Assembly: GCA_035771165.1 (NCBI GenBank)
Contig: JAWNZC010000469.1
Location: 212,001-276,000 of the forward strand
Length of the DNA: 64,000 bases
DNA from: Paragorgia papillata
Lineage: Eukaryota > Cnidaria > Anthozoa > Scleralcyonacea > Coralliidae
Reading direction: 5' to 3'
Numbering within the stretch: the first letter of the stretch is position 1; each line of letters begins with the position of its first letter. Made by a program: the position numbers and the translations under genes. The notes below the pieces were generated by a model. That model was not told where the DNA came from. It saw only the letters and a program-made list of their open reading frames with translations, and ran no database searches. Shown here in pieces: positions 63,431 through 64,000 of the stretch.

Positions 63431-64000
63431 ATTATCAGTATAGTTACATTGAGACTAGAAATTCTTTGATGTATTTTTTACATTAAATAATTAATTTTGT
63501 ATTTTTTACATTAAATATAAAAACTATATTGTCTCGCTTATTATATGCAAACGTGGGTCTAGCGCTGTCATTGAAATGTGTGTTTTTTTTAGTTTTAAAT
63601 GTGCTTGAATTGCAAGTACTGCATGCTTCATTTTTAGTGATTGGCATACACCCGAGTAGCGTTCTGTGTTTGCGACGAAGATAACTTTGTTTTTGCAGAT
63701 GAAAATCTTTTTACAATGTTGTTTTCTACCCAACCCACTTTCTTCTAATCTTTTGCTGCGGTAGACTTTCGTGTTTGTAATCATAATTTCTCACCCAACA
63801 CGAGTATAATATATCCAACACGAGTCGGTGTTCTTCCGATTTCTAAATCTGACAGCCAAGCAGGTTGAAAATACGAGGCGAATTCGAGGGTGTTTTTTTT
63901 TGTAACCAGCTTGGCTGTGTTTAGACATCGGAAGAAGAACACTAACCAGTGTTGGATATAGCTTAATTAACTTCTCAAACGAATCTCTATCTCTACCTAA

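Larger units (their letters stand above)
56950..64000 (+). repeat. Segmental duplication, copy 2 (runs off the window)
   Basis: Direct counterpart of 10840-17115. Copy-specific insertions are 60795-60977 (TATA duplication), 62191-62518 (in a tRNA-like T-arm) and 62899-63430 (hAT). At each site copy 1 preserves the empty target. Confidence 0.9.

Overview
ORGANISM. This is eukaryotic nuclear DNA: AT-rich, with spliced genes, SINEs derived from tRNA and 5S rRNA, many foldback elements and DNA transposons. The protein-coding exons (CNOT1, DHX16, and RING/B-box proteins with a C-terminal TLDc domain) and the repeat families suggest an animal, most likely an anthozoan cnidarian (coral or anemone). 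That assignment is inferred from family resemblance, not proven. LAYOUT. 1-3.9 kb is mostly repeats. 3.9-20.4 kb holds four exons of a plus-strand gene recognisable as CNOT1 (scaffold of the CCR4-NOT deadenylase). Its 14.7-kb intron contains an apparently intact 2.9-kb hAT transposon (4897-7807) and a complete three-exon TRIM-like gene with a TLDc domain (8212-11706). 20.5-23.1 kb is non-coding with several foldback repeats. 23128-44279 is one Polinton/Maverick (adintovirus-like) element with 272-bp terminal inverted repeats and a perfect 6-bp target duplication (AATATA). 45.3-48.7 kb is an inverted, frameshifted copy of the TRIM-TLDc gene. 49.2-56.7 kb holds SINEs, one exon of a DHX16-like helicase, satellites and a 2.6-kb Mutator-like element with 37-bp ends. 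From about 56.95 kb to the window end is a diverged direct duplicate of 10.84-17.1 kb, carrying TLDc exons without their RING exon and several extra insertions. THE POLINTON. From the left the element has: a plus-strand zinc-finger gene touching the TIR; a minus-strand block (protein-primed DNA polymerase B, a DNA-binding protein, a putatively myristoylated protein, two membrane proteins, integrase); a short plus-strand block (a membrane protein and a zinc-ribbon protein); then a long minus-strand block of presumed virion genes (small membrane proteins, penton candidate, packaging ATPase, major capsid protein, two fibre-like proteins) ending in a second zinc-finger gene touching the right TIR. 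The ATPase has one frameshift at an 8-base homopolymer. A duplicated gene fragment inside the element is broken by two nested insertions of about 1.27 and 1.29 kb. No adenain-like protease was recognised. The two TIRs differ by about one base in 272, so the insertion looks young or gene-converted. MOST INTERESTING. The octamer TATAATAA lies 0-5 bases before six Polinton start codons, which resembles a dedicated promoter class. Paralogous C2H2 zinc-finger genes begin 5-6 bases inside both TIRs, so the TIR acts as the same upstream region for both. Two presumed fibres, one with a collagen shaft, share an N-terminal MSY(Y/F)YGY tag. One protein begins with an N-terminus very like that of Src kinase. 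Both TRIM-TLDc promoters carry an interferon-response-like GAAANNGAAA box next to a conserved CCAAT box. A 328-bp element sits exactly in the T-arm palindrome of a tRNA-like sequence.
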